Below are positions 53,634 through 62,941 of a stretch of 64,000 nt of DNA, piece after piece. Within the stretch, counting starts at the first letter, position 1. Every line of letters begins with the position of its first letter. Source of the stretch: Bradyrhizobium aeschynomenes. Lineage in GTDB: Bacteria > Pseudomonadota > Alphaproteobacteria > Rhizobiales > Xanthobacteraceae. The notes under the pieces were generated by a model that was not told the DNA's origin, ran no database searches, and saw nothing but the letters and a program-made list of their open reading frames with translations. The stretch is from assembly GCF_013178945.1 (NCBI RefSeq), contig NZ_JABFDM010000001.1, positions 682,001 through 746,000 on the forward strand. The letters run 5' to 3'. A program made the translations under genes and the position numbers.

Positions 53634-54623
53634 CTATGGAAGTGGCGGCAGCTCCACGCCGTCGCCCCAATCCCAGCGCCGGGCCGCGGCGAACGCGGGC
53701 TTGTCGCGGCGAGGAATGCTGACGACGGCCGCTGACCCGTCCGCCCGGCAGAGCTTCGCCGTTGCCCCGACCTTGGTGACCACGGGGGCTGCAAGGACGC
53801 GGCCGGTGGGTCGTTGCGAGACAGGGTGGCGTGTCAACGCGATGAAGCTGAACTTCTCGTCCTCGAACGGAACGTCCGCGCCCTTCAACTCACGATGCGC
53901 CCGCGAGCGCGCCAGCCGCTGGACGAAGTGGCACCAGTCCGGTGCGATCAGCGGACACGCCGCTGCATGCGGGCAGGGAGCGGCGACATGAGCGCGTTTT
54001 GCGATCAACTGGTCACGGGCCGCGATGATGCGCTGATAGCCGGCGGGCGTACCGGGCTCGACGATGAGCAGCGTTTGGTCTGTCTTTTCCCACAGCAGGT
54101 CGACGACGGACCTACGCTCCGCGTCGCTCAGCTCATTGATCATGTAGCTCGCGATCACGAGGCCAGCGCGCTCGGCACGATCGAGCAGGGCGCGTGCACC
54201 GCCCAGCGCGTAGGTCAGATCGCGGCTGTGCAGCCCATCCGCTGCCAACGAGAGCGCCACGGTGCGCAAGGCATGATTCGCATCGATGGCGTTGAACGAT
54301 GTCAGCGAGGAGAACGCTTCGGCGGCCGCGAAGCTGGCTGTGCCCGGCCCTGCGCCGACATCGAGCAGCGAGGATGGAGCGAAGTCCGGGCTGGCCTGCA
54401 TCAAGGCATTGAGGCTCGCAGCCACCGCAGCATAAGTCGCCGGCATCCGCACGGTGGCATAGGCGATCGCGTCGGCTTCGGTCGTGATCGCTCCGGAATT
54501 GCCGCCGCTGCGGTAGGTGTCGGAGATGCGCGTGGCGCGGGCTGCTGCATCCTGCCGCGACAGGCCGTGCAGCCTGGCTTCCAGGCTCGCCTTCAGCGCA
54601 GCGGGCAGATCGGGAGAGATCAT
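53634..54623 (-). CDS. Rsm22-like small ribosomal subunit methyltransferase
   Basis: A 329-residue protein of the Rsm22 family. The SAM-binding motif LLDVGAGPGTASFAA is near residue 89, and a cysteine cluster follows the core (CPHAAACPLIAPDWC), which in mitochondrial Rsm22/METTL17 coordinates iron-sulfur. The start at 54623 has GGAGAGG upstream. In bacteria the role is inferred as ribosome assembly. It shares its 5' side with a small palindrome and lies downstream of smc on the same strand. Confidence 0.85.
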   Translation of the reverse strand: MISPDLPAALKASLEARLHGLSRQDAAARATRISDTYRSGGNSGAITTEADAIAYATVRMPATYAAVAASLNALMQASPDFAPSSLLDVGAGPGTASFAAAEAFSSLTSFNAIDANHALRTVALSLAADGLHSRDLTYALGGARALLDRAERAGLVIASYMINELSDAERRSVVDLLWEKTDQTLLIVEPGTPAGYQRIIAARDQLIAKRAHVAAPCPHAAACPLIAPDWCHFVQRLARSRAHRELKGADVPFEDEKFSFIALTRHPVSQRPTGRVLAAPVVTKVGATAKLCRADGSAAVVSIPRRDKPAFAAARRWDWGDGVELPPLP

Positions 54624-54636
54624 CGTCCTCTCCATG

Positions 54637-54675
54637 CGTCACCCCGGGCGCCGCGCGAGCGGCGGTCCGGAATGA
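54637..54675. repeat. Short palindrome, half-REP type
   Basis: GTCACCCCGGGCGCCGCGCG ... GCGGTCCGGAATGAC, a compact palindrome between smc and the Rsm22-like gene, of the same general kind as type B. Confidence 0.6.
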
Positions 54676-54685
54676 CGAAGCAAGA

Positions 54686-57600
54686 TCACGCCACCTGCTG
54701 GTCGAGGATCTTGACGGCCTCGTCGAGCGCGACCGAAACCAGCTGCGACACGCCGCGCTCGGCCATGGTGACGCCGAACAGCCGGTTCATGCGCGCCATG
54801 GTGATCGGGTTGTGGGTGATGATGATGAAGCGGGTCTCGGTCGAGCCCTTCATCTCATGCAGCAGGTTGCAGAAGCGTTCGACGTTGTGGTCGTCGAGCG
54901 GCGCGTCGACCTCGTCCAGCACGCAGATCGGCGAGGGGTTGGTGAGGAACACCGCGAAGATCAGCGCCATCGCCGTCAGCGCCTGCTCGCCGCCCGATAA
55001 GAGCGACAAGGTCTGCGGCTTCTTGCCCGGCGGCTTGGCGATGATCTCGAGGCCGGCCTCGAGCGGATCGTCGCTCTCGATCAGGTGCAATGCGGCTTCG
55101 CCGCCGCCGAACAGCTCGGTGAACAGGCGCTTGAAGTGGTCGTTGACGGTCTCGAACGAGGACTGCAGGCGCTCGCGCGCCTCCTTGTTGAGGCTCTGGA
55201 TGCCCTGGCGCAGCCGCTTGATGGCTTCGACGAGGTCGTCGCGCTCGGTGGTCAGCGCGGTGTGCGAGCCCTCGACCTCGGTGAGCTCTTCTTCTGCGCG
55301 CAGATTGACGGCGCCGAGCCGCTCGCGGTCGCGGCGCAGCTTTTCCAGGCTGTCCTCGATCTCGTGCAGCGGCGGCAGCTGGGTGTCTGGGCCGATCTCG
55401 GCCATCGCGGCGACCGCATTCGGCTCGCATTCGAGCATGTCGTGGATCTCGCGCTCGACGTCGGCGACGCGGCGCTTGGCGCTCTCCAGCCGCTCCTCGG
55501 CGCGAGCCGCGGCCTCGCGCGACTTCGACAGCGCTTCGAGCGAGGCCTTGGCGGCGCGGTCGGTGTCGCCCATCGCGGTCTCGGCTTCGGCCAGCGCGTC
55601 GGCCGCGACCTGACGCTCCTCCTCGGCGATCGCGAGCTCGTCGATCAGCGCGCTGCGCTTCTCGGCGAAGATCTCCGGCGCATTGTCGAGCTCGGCGCGC
55701 TCGTCCCTGACCTCGGCGATGCGCGCCTCGATGGTGGCGATCTGCGAGCCGGCGCCGCGGATGCGGTTGAACCAGTCGTTGCGCTCGTTGATGATCGCCT
55801 GGACACGGCGATCGGCGAGCTCGGCCTCGCGCGCCAGCGCCTGCGCCTCGGCACGGACCTGGGCGGCGGCACGGCGCTTGGTCTCGATCTCGGCGCGCAC
55901 GGCCGCCAGACGGCCGTCGGCCTCCGTGGTCGCCGGCAGCCCCTCGATCGCTTCCAGCGCATTCTCGTGCAGCTCGGCGATCTCGGCGCGGTCATGGGCC
56001 AGACGCGTGGACGCCTCGACCAGCGCGGACTTGCGTGCGGAGTGGCGGTTGATCTCGCGCTCGGCATTGGCGTGGCGCTCGCGCGCCGAATTGACCTCGC
56101 GCTGCGCGGCGCGCCAGGCTTCGCGCGCGGCGCTCTCGGCTGCGGTCGCGGCCTTCACCTCGGCCTCGGCACTCTCCAGCGCCTGGCGCTTGTTCGTCGC
56201 ATCGATGCGCGCCTGCTCCAGCTCGGCCTCGATGTCGATCAGGCGGGCGCGCTCGGCCAGACGCCTCGCGGCGCCGGTCGGCGCATGCGCGGCGGCGATG
56301 AAGCCGTCCCAGCGCCAGACGTCGCCTTCCGGCGACACCAGCCGCTGGCCGGTGCGCAGCTGCGACACCAGCTGCGCGCCGCGGTCGCGCGACACCACGC
56401 CGATCTGGGCGAGACGGCGCGACAGCTCCGGCGGCGCCTGCACATAGGCCGCGAGCGGCTCGACACCGTCGGGCAGCGCGGGGTCGGTGACCTCGGCGCC
56501 GGCGACGGTCCAGTGCATCGGCGCGGAGGCATCGACCGGCGCATCGAGATCGTCGCCGAGCACGGCGCCGAGCGCCTTCTCATAGCCCTTCGCGACGGTG
56601 ACGCCGTCGATGATCGGCGGCCACAGATTCTTGGTCTCGCTGTTCACCATCTTGGAGATGGTGCGCGCCTCGGTCTCCAGCCGCTGCGCGCGCTTCTCGG
56701 CTTCGGCCAGCGGAGCGCGCGAGGCTTCGAGCTTCTGCCGTGCGGAGGCCTGTGCGGCCTCGTTGGTCTGCACGGCTGCTTCGGCCTGCGCCTCGGCTTC
56801 CTCGGCGGCTTCGAGCGCGGCGGCGAGCGTATCGAGATCGCCGAGATGCGCGGTCTCCTGCGCCAGCCGCTCTTCGTCGGCGCGGACATTGGCGATGTCC
56901 TGGTCGAGCCGGGCGAGACGGTCGCGATGGCTGCGGACGTTGGCCTCGAGCTGGTTGCGGCGCGCGGTGAGGTCGGCGAGCTGCGTGGTCAGCTCGGTGA
57001 ACTGGCGCTCGGTCTCGGTCAGCTCAGCCTCGGCCTCGGCGACGCGCTCGTCGACGCCGCTGCGCATCTCGACGCGCGCCTTGATCTCTTCCTTCAGCTC
57101 CGCGTCTTCAGTTTCAAGACGTTGCAGCGCGACCTGCGCGTCCTGGTTCTGCTGCTGCTCGCGCGCGACGTCGGCGGTGAGCTGCATCAGGCGGCGGTCG
57201 AGCTCGCCGGCGCGCTCCTTGGCGCGCACCTCTTCGCGGTCGAGCAGGTCGCGGGCATTCTTCAGCCGCTGCATCGTCGCAGCCGCGCGGGCCTCGGCCT
57301 CGCGCAGCGCCGGCAGATGCGACGAGCGGATCGCCTGGATGCGGGCCGATTCGGCCTGCTCACGGGTGCGCTCGGCCATCTCGCGCACGGCGACGTCGTG
57401 CGTATGCGCGGCGTCGTTGAGGTCGGCATGCGCGCCCATCCAGCGCAGATGATAGAGCGTGGCTTCCGCCTTGCGCACCTTGGCCGCGACCTCGCGATAG
57501 CGGATCGCCTGCCGCGCCTGCTTGCGCAGGCCTTCCATCTGGCCGGAGAGCTGGCCGATGACGTCCTCGACGCGCAGCAGATTCGTTTCGGCCGCCTTCA

Positions 57601-58150
57601 GCCGCAGCTCGGCCTCGTGGCGGCGTGCATGCAGGCCGGCGACGCCGGCGGCGTCTTCCAGCACGCGGCGGCGCTGCTCGGGCTTGGCCTGAATGATCTC
57701 GCCGATCTTGCCCTGGTGGACGAGCGCGGGCGAGCGCGCGCCGGTGGCCGCGTCGGCGAACAGGATCTGCACGTCCCGGGCGCGCACGTCGCGGCCGTTG
57801 ATGCGATAGACCGAGCCGGCCTCGCGCTCGATGCGGCGCGAGATTTCGAGAATGTCGCGGTCGTTCACGGCGGCCGGCGCGGTGCGATCGCTGTTGTCGA
57901 TCGTCATCACCACTTCGGCGTGGTTGCGCGACGGACGCGTGTTCGAGCCGGAGAAGATCACCGCGTCCATGTCGGCGGCGCGCAGCGATTTGTGCGAGGT
58001 CTCGCCCATCGCCCAGCGCAGCGCCTCGACCAGATTCGACTTGCCGCAACCGTTCGGACCGACGACGCCGGTGAGGCCGGGTTCGATCACGAAGTCAGTC
58101 GGTTCGACGAACGTCTTGAAACCGTGAAGACGAAGACGCGTGAGTTTCAT
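54686..58150 (-). CDS. smc: Chromosome segregation protein SMC
   Basis: A 1154-residue SMC ATPase. Walker A VGPNGCGKSNLVEAL is at residues 30-45, a coiled coil of alternating Glu/Ala/Arg runs both sides of a hinge at about 490-640 (PPIIDGVTVAKGYEKALGAV and GAQLVSQLRTGQRLVSPEGD), and the C-terminal head has the signature LLSGGEQALTAMALIFAVFL and Walker B CVLDEVDAPLDDHN. It compacts and separates the chromosome with ScpA and ScpB (not in the window). Length is normal. Confidence 0.97.
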   Translation of the reverse strand: MKLTRLRLHGFKTFVEPTDFVIEPGLTGVVGPNGCGKSNLVEALRWAMGETSHKSLRAADMDAVIFSGSNTRPSRNHAEVVMTIDNSDRTAPAAVNDRDILEISRRIEREAGSVYRINGRDVRARDVQILFADAATGARSPALVHQGKIGEIIQAKPEQRRRVLEDAAGVAGLHARRHEAELRLKAAETNLLRVEDVIGQLSGQMEGLRKQARQAIRYREVAAKVRKAEATLYHLRWMGAHADLNDAAHTHDVAVREMAERTREQAESARIQAIRSSHLPALREAEARAAATMQRLKNARDLLDREEVRAKERAGELDRRLMQLTADVAREQQQNQDAQVALQRLETEDAELKEEIKARVEMRSGVDERVAEAEAELTETERQFTELTTQLADLTARRNQLEANVRSHRDRLARLDQDIANVRADEERLAQETAHLGDLDTLAAALEAAEEAEAQAEAAVQTNEAAQASARQKLEASRAPLAEAEKRAQRLETEARTISKMVNSETKNLWPPIIDGVTVAKGYEKALGAVLGDDLDAPVDASAPMHWTVAGAEVTDPALPDGVEPLAAYVQAPPELSRRLAQIGVVSRDRGAQLVSQLRTGQRLVSPEGDVWRWDGFIAAAHAPTGAARRLAERARLIDIEAELEQARIDATNKRQALESAEAEVKAATAAESAAREAWRAAQREVNSARERHANAEREINRHSARKSALVEASTRLAHDRAEIAELHENALEAIEGLPATTEADGRLAAVRAEIETKRRAAAQVRAEAQALAREAELADRRVQAIINERNDWFNRIRGAGSQIATIEARIAEVRDERAELDNAPEIFAEKRSALIDELAIAEEERQVAADALAEAETAMGDTDRAAKASLEALSKSREAAARAEERLESAKRRVADVEREIHDMLECEPNAVAAMAEIGPDTQLPPLHEIEDSLEKLRRDRERLGAVNLRAEEELTEVEGSHTALTTERDDLVEAIKRLRQGIQSLNKEARERLQSSFETVNDHFKRLFTELFGGGEAALHLIESDDPLEAGLEIIAKPPGKKPQTLSLLSGGEQALTAMALIFAVFLTNPSPICVLDEVDAPLDDHNVERFCNLLHEMKGSTETRFIIITHNPITMARMNRLFGVTMAERGVSQLVSVALDEAVKILDQQVA

Positions 58151-58342
58151 GCACAGATTCTCTGTTGGCGGGAGACGAATCTCCCAGCCCCGACAATACC
58201 ATGGATGGCAAAGTCAAAGTAACTTGAGTCGCCGTTGCGCCCCATTCTGAGGCCGGGACAATGGCGACGGGCGGTCCTCAGGGCAACCCGCTCGCCCTGC
58301 TTTTCCAAGGCTTTCTCGGGGCAATCAGCCTCCGAAACAGAA

Positions 58343-58363
58343 GCGGCCCCACGAAGGGGCCGC
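58343..58363. terminator. Strong hairpin at the end of the dsbA gene
   Basis: GCGGCCCC-ACGAA-GGGGCCGC (58343-58350, 58356-58363) is a perfect 8-base-pair GC stem, 30 bases after the DsbA-like stop. On the minus strand it is followed by TTCTGTTTC, a weak T-rich tract, so it is likely a transcription terminator. Confidence 0.65.
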
Positions 58364-58393
58364 ACTGTGTCTCGCAGGACTCAGTGAGTCTCA

Positions 58394-59050
58394 TCAGCTC
58401 TTGAGGAGCGGGTTGATCCGCTTCTGAAACTCCTCGAACGAGGATTCGCCCTTGATCTTCTCGCCATTGATGAAGAAGGTCGGCGTCGAATCCACTTTGA
58501 GAGTGTCGCTGGCATATTTCTGGTCGGCGGCGATCTTGTCGAGCAGCGCCTGGTCCTTCAGGCAGGCCTCGACCTGCTGTTGGCTGAGCCCGGCCTGCTT
58601 GCCGATCCGCGTCAGCGTCTCCGTGGTGTTCTTCATCACCCAGTCGTTCTGCGAGCGGAACAGCATGTCGGTGACCGCGAAATATTTCTGCGCATCGCCG
58701 TTGGCGATGCAGCGCGTCAGCATCGAGCCGGCAGCGGCTTTGATGTCGAGCGGGAACTCGCGGAAGATGTAGCGCACCTTGCCGGTATCGATGTATTCGG
58801 TCTTCAGCTTCGGGAACACGGTGGCGTTGAATGCCGCGCAATGCGGGCAGGTCATCGAGGCGTATTCGACGATGGTCACGGCGGCGTCGGCCGGGCCGAT
58901 GCCCATGTCGGGCAGCGACTGCGGCTTGGCCACGTCGGCGGCGCTCTGCGCCATCGCGTCCGAGATCAGCCGCAGCGGCGAGAAGCCGGCCAGCGCGGCG
59001 AGGCCGGTCAGCGACAGGGCAGCGGTGAAGGCGCGGCGGGTGATGATCAA
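58394..59050 (-). CDS. DsbA family periplasmic thiol oxidoreductase (Com1-like)
   Basis: A 218-residue exported thioredoxin-fold protein. The TTG at 59050 is taken as start because GGAG precedes it and the signal peptide begins there (TRRAFTAALSLTGLAALAGF); a longer frame from an ATG at 59134 would add 28 charged residues. The redox motif is CPHC (MTCPHCAAF) near residue 66 and the cis-proline is in DSTPTFFINGEKI. It probably introduces or isomerises disulfides in the periplasm. It lies between smc and the DciA gene, a conserved alphaproteobacterial order. Confidence 0.88.
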   Translation of the reverse strand: MIITRRAFTAALSLTGLAALAGFSPLRLISDAMAQSAADVAKPQSLPDMGIGPADAAVTIVEYASMTCPHCAAFNATVFPKLKTEYIDTGKVRYIFREFPLDIKAAAGSMLTRCIANGDAQKYFAVTDMLFRSQNDWVMKNTTETLTRIGKQAGLSQQQVEACLKDQALLDKIAADQKYASDTLKVDSTPTFFINGEKIKGESSFEEFQKRINPLLKS

Positions 59051-59168
59051 GGCTCTGCTCCAAAATGGGCGCCTGCGGCGCCTGAAACGCTCGTAACGTG
59101 GCTTTTCGCTAGCTTGAAACCCTGTCAGAGGCAATGCCGGGCCGCAAAAGGGGATCGACGCGAAAGCG

Positions 59169-59648
59169 TCAATTTCGCTTGATGGCCGCGCCCAGCCGGG
59201 CCAGCGCGTCGCGCAGCGCGTCGTCCTCGATCGCGGTCAGGGTCGAGGCCACCTTGGCGACCGTCTTCGGATCGGGCGGGGCCGGGCGGCGCTTGACCGG
59301 CGGCCGCGTCAGCGGGCCCTGGCGCAAGGCCAGCTTGCCGACCGCATGCCAGCCGAAGAAGCGGTTGACCCGCTCCAGGATCACGTCCGACGAATGCTGG
59401 ATCTCCAGCGCCATCGGCCCCTCGACGCGCAAAATCAGCGTGGCCGGCTCCTGCGGCTGGCCCTCGACCGGCCGCGGCCATTGCATCTTCAGCGGCTGGG
59501 CATGCTCGGCGATGTCGCGGCCGGCGATCTCCGGCCAGCGCGTCACGAGCTCGCGCGCGGCAAAGCCCTGCTTGGCATAGGCGGCCGTCAGCACGTCGCC
59601 CATCATCAGCGACAGGGGCTTTGCGGTGAGGCGGCCGGGCTTTGCCAT
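59169..59648 (-). CDS. dciA: DciA family protein (DUF721), replicative helicase loader
   Basis: A 159-residue DUF721/DciA protein. The N-terminal domain carries PLSLMMGDVLTAAYAKQGFA, LVTRWPEIAGRDIAEHAQPL and LILRVEGPMALEIQHSSDVI, the order seen in DciA, which loads or regulates the DnaB helicase. The C-terminal tail is charged and flexible. It precedes the DsbA-like gene on the same strand and is divergent from mutY; this neighbourhood is conserved in alphaproteobacteria. Confidence 0.85.
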   Translation of the reverse strand: MAKPGRLTAKPLSLMMGDVLTAAYAKQGFAARELVTRWPEIAGRDIAEHAQPLKMQWPRPVEGQPQEPATLILRVEGPMALEIQHSSDVILERVNRFFGWHAVGKLALRQGPLTRPPVKRRPAPPDPKTVAKVASTLTAIEDDALRDALARLGAAIKRN

Positions 59649-59753
59649 GATGAACGAGGGTCTCGTGGCGGTCGTCAGTCCGCTCGAAGAAAGCCGTGGA
59701 CGAGATCGCTGTTCCGCGGGCGACGATGGCTCCTGACGTACTAGATTAAGCCA

Positions 59754-60857
59754 ATGGTGTCATCAGCCCTTCCGTCCAAGCGCAAGAACCAACAGCGGAT
59801 TGATCCAGCCGCCGAGCGCCCGGCGCAACTGCTCGCCTGGTACGATCGCCACCGCCGGCGGCTGCCGTGGCGGGCGCCGGCCGGGCAGCGCTCCGATCCG
59901 TATCGGGTCTGGCTGTCGGAGATCATGCTGCAGCAGACCACGGTGAAGGCGGTCGGGCCGTATTTCGAGAAGTTTTTGGCGCGCTGGCCGGATGTCTCCG
60001 CCCTCGGTAGCGCTGAGCTCGACGACGTGCTCAGGATGTGGGCCGGCCTCGGCTATTACTCGCGGGCGCGCAACCTGCATGCCTGCGCCGTCACCGTGCT
60101 GCGCGAGCATGGCGGCGTGTTCCCGGACACCGAGGAGGGGCTGCGCGCGCTGCCCGGCATCGGCCCGTACACGGCCGCTGCCATCGCCGCGATCGCATTC
60201 GATCGCCGGACCATGCCGGTCGACGGCAACATCGAGCGCGTGACGAGCCGGCTGTTTCGGATCGAGGAGGCGCTGCCGCAGGCCAAGCCGCAGATCCAGG
60301 CGCTCGCGGCGACCCTGCTCGGGCCTGCTCGCGCCGGCGACAGCGCCCAGGCGCTGATGGATCTCGGCGCCACCATCTGCACGCCGAAGAAGCCGGCGTG
60401 CTCGCTGTGCCCGCTGAACGAGGATTGCGCGGCGCGCCAGCACGGCGACCAGGAGACGTTCCCGCGCAAGGCCGCCAAGAAGACCGGCACGCTGCGCCGC
60501 GGCGCCGCCTTCGTCGTCGTCAGGGGTGACGAGCTGCTGGTCCGCTCGCGCCCCGCAAAAGGCCTGCTCGGCGGCATGACCGAGGTGCCTGTCTCGGACT
60601 GGCTCGCCGGCCAGGATGATGCGGATGCGCTGGCTCAGGCTCCGGAGCTGGCTGGCGTGAAACGCTGGCACCGCAAGCTCGGCGTCGTCACCCACGTGTT
60701 CACGCACTTCCCGCTGGAGCTCGTCGTCTACACCGCCCAGGTCCCGGCGCGGACACGCGCGCCTGAGGGCATGCGCTGGGTGCCGATCGCGACGCTCGAT
60801 GGCGAGGCACTGCCCAACGTGATGCGCAAGGTCGTCGCGCACGGGCTGGGGGAGTGA
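59754..60857 (+). CDS. mutY: A/G-specific adenine glycosylase
   Basis: A 367-residue MutY. The catalytic Glu is in SEIMLQQTTV, the helix-hairpin-helix LPGIGPYTAAAIAAIAF precedes the catalytic Asp region PVDGNIERV, and the iron-sulfur loop has C-x6-C-x2-C-x5-C (CTPKKPACSLCPLNEDC). The C-terminal Nudix-like domain recognises 8-oxoguanine (GGMTEVP region and HVFTHFPLEL). It removes adenine mispaired with 8-oxoG. Confidence 0.95.
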   Translation: MVSSALPSKRKNQQRIDPAAERPAQLLAWYDRHRRRLPWRAPAGQRSDPYRVWLSEIMLQQTTVKAVGPYFEKFLARWPDVSALGSAELDDVLRMWAGLGYYSRARNLHACAVTVLREHGGVFPDTEEGLRALPGIGPYTAAAIAAIAFDRRTMPVDGNIERVTSRLFRIEEALPQAKPQIQALAATLLGPARAGDSAQALMDLGATICTPKKPACSLCPLNEDCAARQHGDQETFPRKAAKKTGTLRRGAAFVVVRGDELLVRSRPAKGLLGGMTEVPVSDWLAGQDDADALAQAPELAGVKRWHRKLGVVTHVFTHFPLELVVYTAQVPARTRAPEGMRWVPIATLDGEALPNVMRKVVAHGLGE

Positions 60858-60884
60858 GGGCGCGCCGAGCGTGTAGTTTGTAGT

Positions 60885-61009
60885 CCGTAGGGTGGGCAAA
60901 GGCGCGCCACGCTGCCAATGAGTTCAGCAAGATGTCACCCGCGCGGTGCTCACCACCTCTGCCTCAAGACGGCGGGCACGCCGCGGCTTCGTCGGCCGCT
61001 TTGCCCACG
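60885..61009. repeat. REP-like palindromic repeat, type H
   Basis: Arms CCGTAGGGTGGGCAAAGGCG and CGGCCGCTTTGCCCAC. A second copy is at 61976-62110. It follows the mutY stop by 27 bases. Confidence 0.7.
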
Positions 61010-61044
61010 ATCGATCGAGGTCCTCAGCGCGCTGTTAGTTGCAG

Positions 61045-61201
61045 CGCCCTCTCCCCTTGTGGGAGAGGGCATGTCGGAAGTGCTGCAAGCTCGCTTGGGT
61101 GAGGGGTCTCTCTCGACCTGCGACGCTCGTGGAGAGATACCCCTCACCCGTCTGAACTTGCTGATCTGCCTGAGATGCCCTCTCCCACAAGGGGAGAGGG
61201 C
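61045..61201. repeat. REP-like palindromic repeat, type E (second copy)
   Basis: GCCCTCTCCCCTTGTGGGAG ... CCCACAAGGGGAGAGGGC with inner GGGTGAGGGGT/ACCCCTCACCC arms; same type as 45825-45983. Confidence 0.85.
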
Positions 61202-61287
61202 ACATTCATACGCATTGCTGGTCTCGGAGTCACGGCCCACGACAAACGAGTTCAATGATCGCTGCGGCAACTCCGTCAACATACTCT

Positions 61288-61445
61288 GTCGTCGTCCCGG
61301 CCTTGAGCCGGGACCCATACCCACAAAGAGCAGTTTGAGGCACGCCGTCATTGGCCTTTTGCCCATCACGACGGCCACGGCGTATGGGTCCCGGATCGGC
61401 GCCACGACGCGCTGTCGCGCGTCGCGGCTTGTCCGGGACGACAGC
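61288..61445. repeat. REP-like palindromic repeat, type G
   Basis: GTCGTCGTCCCGGCCTTGAG ... CGGCTTGTCCGGGACGACAG, with inner GGGACCCATAC/GTATGGGTCCC arms. Together with the two repeats before it this fills the 635 bases between mutY and the DUF2798 gene; nothing else is seen there. Confidence 0.8.
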
Positions 61446-61492
61446 GGAGGGCGGGACGCGGGGCCGCATGTCAGCCGCCCTGCCGCATTCGC

Positions 61493-61762
61493 TTAGTGCG
61501 GCCTGGGCGCCTCCACCACGAGCGCCACGATCCGCCGCACCAGCGGCAGGACGGCGAGCAGGGTGGGGAACGCGACGAGCCAGGAGATGGCCCAGGCTGC
61601 GGGCCAGGTCTCGATGAACGCCTGCGTCGGTCCAAGACTCTTCAGCGTGGCGATCGCGGACACGACGAACGTCATCAGCACCGAGAGTGTCAGCGGCATA
61701 ACGACGGCCGCATAGCGCGCCGGCAGCTTTCTGCGCGCGCGCCGTTCAGCAGATGGTTTCAT
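61493..61762 (-). CDS. DUF2798 family small membrane protein
   Basis: An 89-residue protein with two membrane segments (MPLTLSVLMTFVVSAIATLK and AAWAISWLVAFPTLLAVLPL) separated by SLGPTQAFIETWPA, the form of DUF2798. The basic N-terminus (KPSAERRARRKLPARY) suggests the N-terminus is in the cytoplasm. The start at 61762 is the last Met before the conserved part. Function unknown; it stands alone amid repeats. Confidence 0.8.
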   Translation of the reverse strand: MKPSAERRARRKLPARYAAVVMPLTLSVLMTFVVSAIATLKSLGPTQAFIETWPAAWAISWLVAFPTLLAVLPLVRRIVALVVEAPRPH

Positions 61763-61975
61763 GATTGCAGTTCCGGAATTCGATCGGTCGATCACGGGCA
61801 ACGCGTCCTGCATTCCTCCGGATCGAGCCGATCCGTTGAATGCGTTGCCTGACGTGAGACGCTTACGGTGCGCATCAGCGCAGCAAGTGTTTGATAGCGC
61901 GACAAGGAGCGGGACGCCAGTCCAAAATCCGCGCGAGCCCGGTGTCAACTGTGACAGCGCTCAAATGGCTGGTCG

Positions 61976-62110
61976 TCTGGAGGGTGGGCAAAGGCGCGAC
62001 CAGGAGCTTCCAACGGGGGGATTTCTCCCACGCCTTGCCGACCATTGCGACCGCGAGTCCGCCGCGAGACGATGGGCACGCTGCCGCCGTTGGCGGCCGC
62101 TTTGCCCGCC
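61976..62110. repeat. REP-like palindromic repeat, type H (second copy)
   Basis: TCTGGAGGGTGGGCAAAGGC ... GGCGGCCGCTTTGCCCGCC, occupying most of the 363-base gap between the DUF2798 gene and the next gene. The rest of the gap (61763-61975) shows no gene. Confidence 0.65.
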
Positions 62111-62125
62111 TGCGACGACTCAGGA

Positions 62126-62851
62126 TCAAACTGCCTTCAGCTGGTGGTGCTTGGGAATACGCAAGCCGCGTCGGGCAATCTCTGCCTGCAAGCCGTCGGA
62201 GAAGAGAAGGTTGGGGCGGCTCAATCGGCGTTCGCGCCAGAGATGGGCTCCGGCGGCAGCACTGTTCGAAACCGTCAGATTGCTGCAGTCCTTTTTCGTT
62301 GGACCCTTCGCATGGTAGAGATCGAAGACCTCTCCTTCCGCCCCCGTTGCCTGACCGACATCGCTTTGCTCCGGCAGAAAGCTATCGAGGAATCGACCGA
62401 TGATCATGCCGTGATGCTGACCGGCGAAGTCCTGGCCTTTCGGCAGCGTGATCCACAGTGGCCAGAACTGGTGCACGCCCGGTTCCAGCGCCTCGATGAT
62501 CTCCTTCAACGTCGCATCGACGGCGAGCAGGCGATTGGTCAAGATAATGAGCGAGCCGAGCGACTTGCGCGCTTCCCTCATCCTGAACTCCGATGGGCGC
62601 TCATGCGGCGCGATCGGTCCAAGGTCTTCGGTGAACTTGCGGGACAATTCGCACCTGTAGACGATATGCGAGTTGCGGAATGCCGGCCTTTGCGCAGCGG
62701 CCATGGTCTCCCAGAAATATCGCTGGGTTCCTTCCTCCCACCCGACATAGTCGCCGTTCGGGAAGAAGTCGCCGAAACTATTTGGCTCGATCAATGCCCA
62801 CACCATTCTGAGATTCCTCTTGAGTGACTCGAGGGCCAGATCGTCGTCCAC
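62126..62851 (-). CDS. Imm11-like (DUF1629) orphan protein
   Basis: A 241-residue soluble protein starting at GTG (62851). The C-terminal part resembles Imm11/DUF1629 proteins: EVFDLYHAKGPTKKDCSNLT, HLWRERRLSRPNLLFSDGLQ and AEIARRGLRIPK fit the family pattern in which a partner gene's toxin is neutralised by binding. Imm11 proteins are immunity factors of polymorphic toxin systems, though many copies are orphans. No toxin domain is recognised in the window; the gene upstream is the only candidate partner. Recognition is from pattern memory and moderate. Confidence 0.5.
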   Translation of the reverse strand: MDDDLALESLKRNLRMVWALIEPNSFGDFFPNGDYVGWEEGTQRYFWETMAAAQRPAFRNSHIVYRCELSRKFTEDLGPIAPHERPSEFRMREARKSLGSLIILTNRLLAVDATLKEIIEALEPGVHQFWPLWITLPKGQDFAGQHHGMIIGRFLDSFLPEQSDVGQATGAEGEVFDLYHAKGPTKKDCSNLTVSNSAAAGAHLWRERRLSRPNLLFSDGLQAEIARRGLRIPKHHQLKAV

Positions 62852-62941
62852 GGCATGACCAAGCCTCCAGTCGACTTCGCTAGTGTGCGGCCAGACGACC
62901 CGCCTGATGCCCGATCAACGGGCCGCATCTCTTCTCCTCGG

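Noticed and set aside
55085..58222. Long open reading frame of more than 1000 codons on the strand opposite smc
   Set aside because: It is a shadow caused by GC-rich third positions; smc itself has every family motif, and the antisense translation is an Arg/Leu/Ala-rich sequence without recognisable domains.
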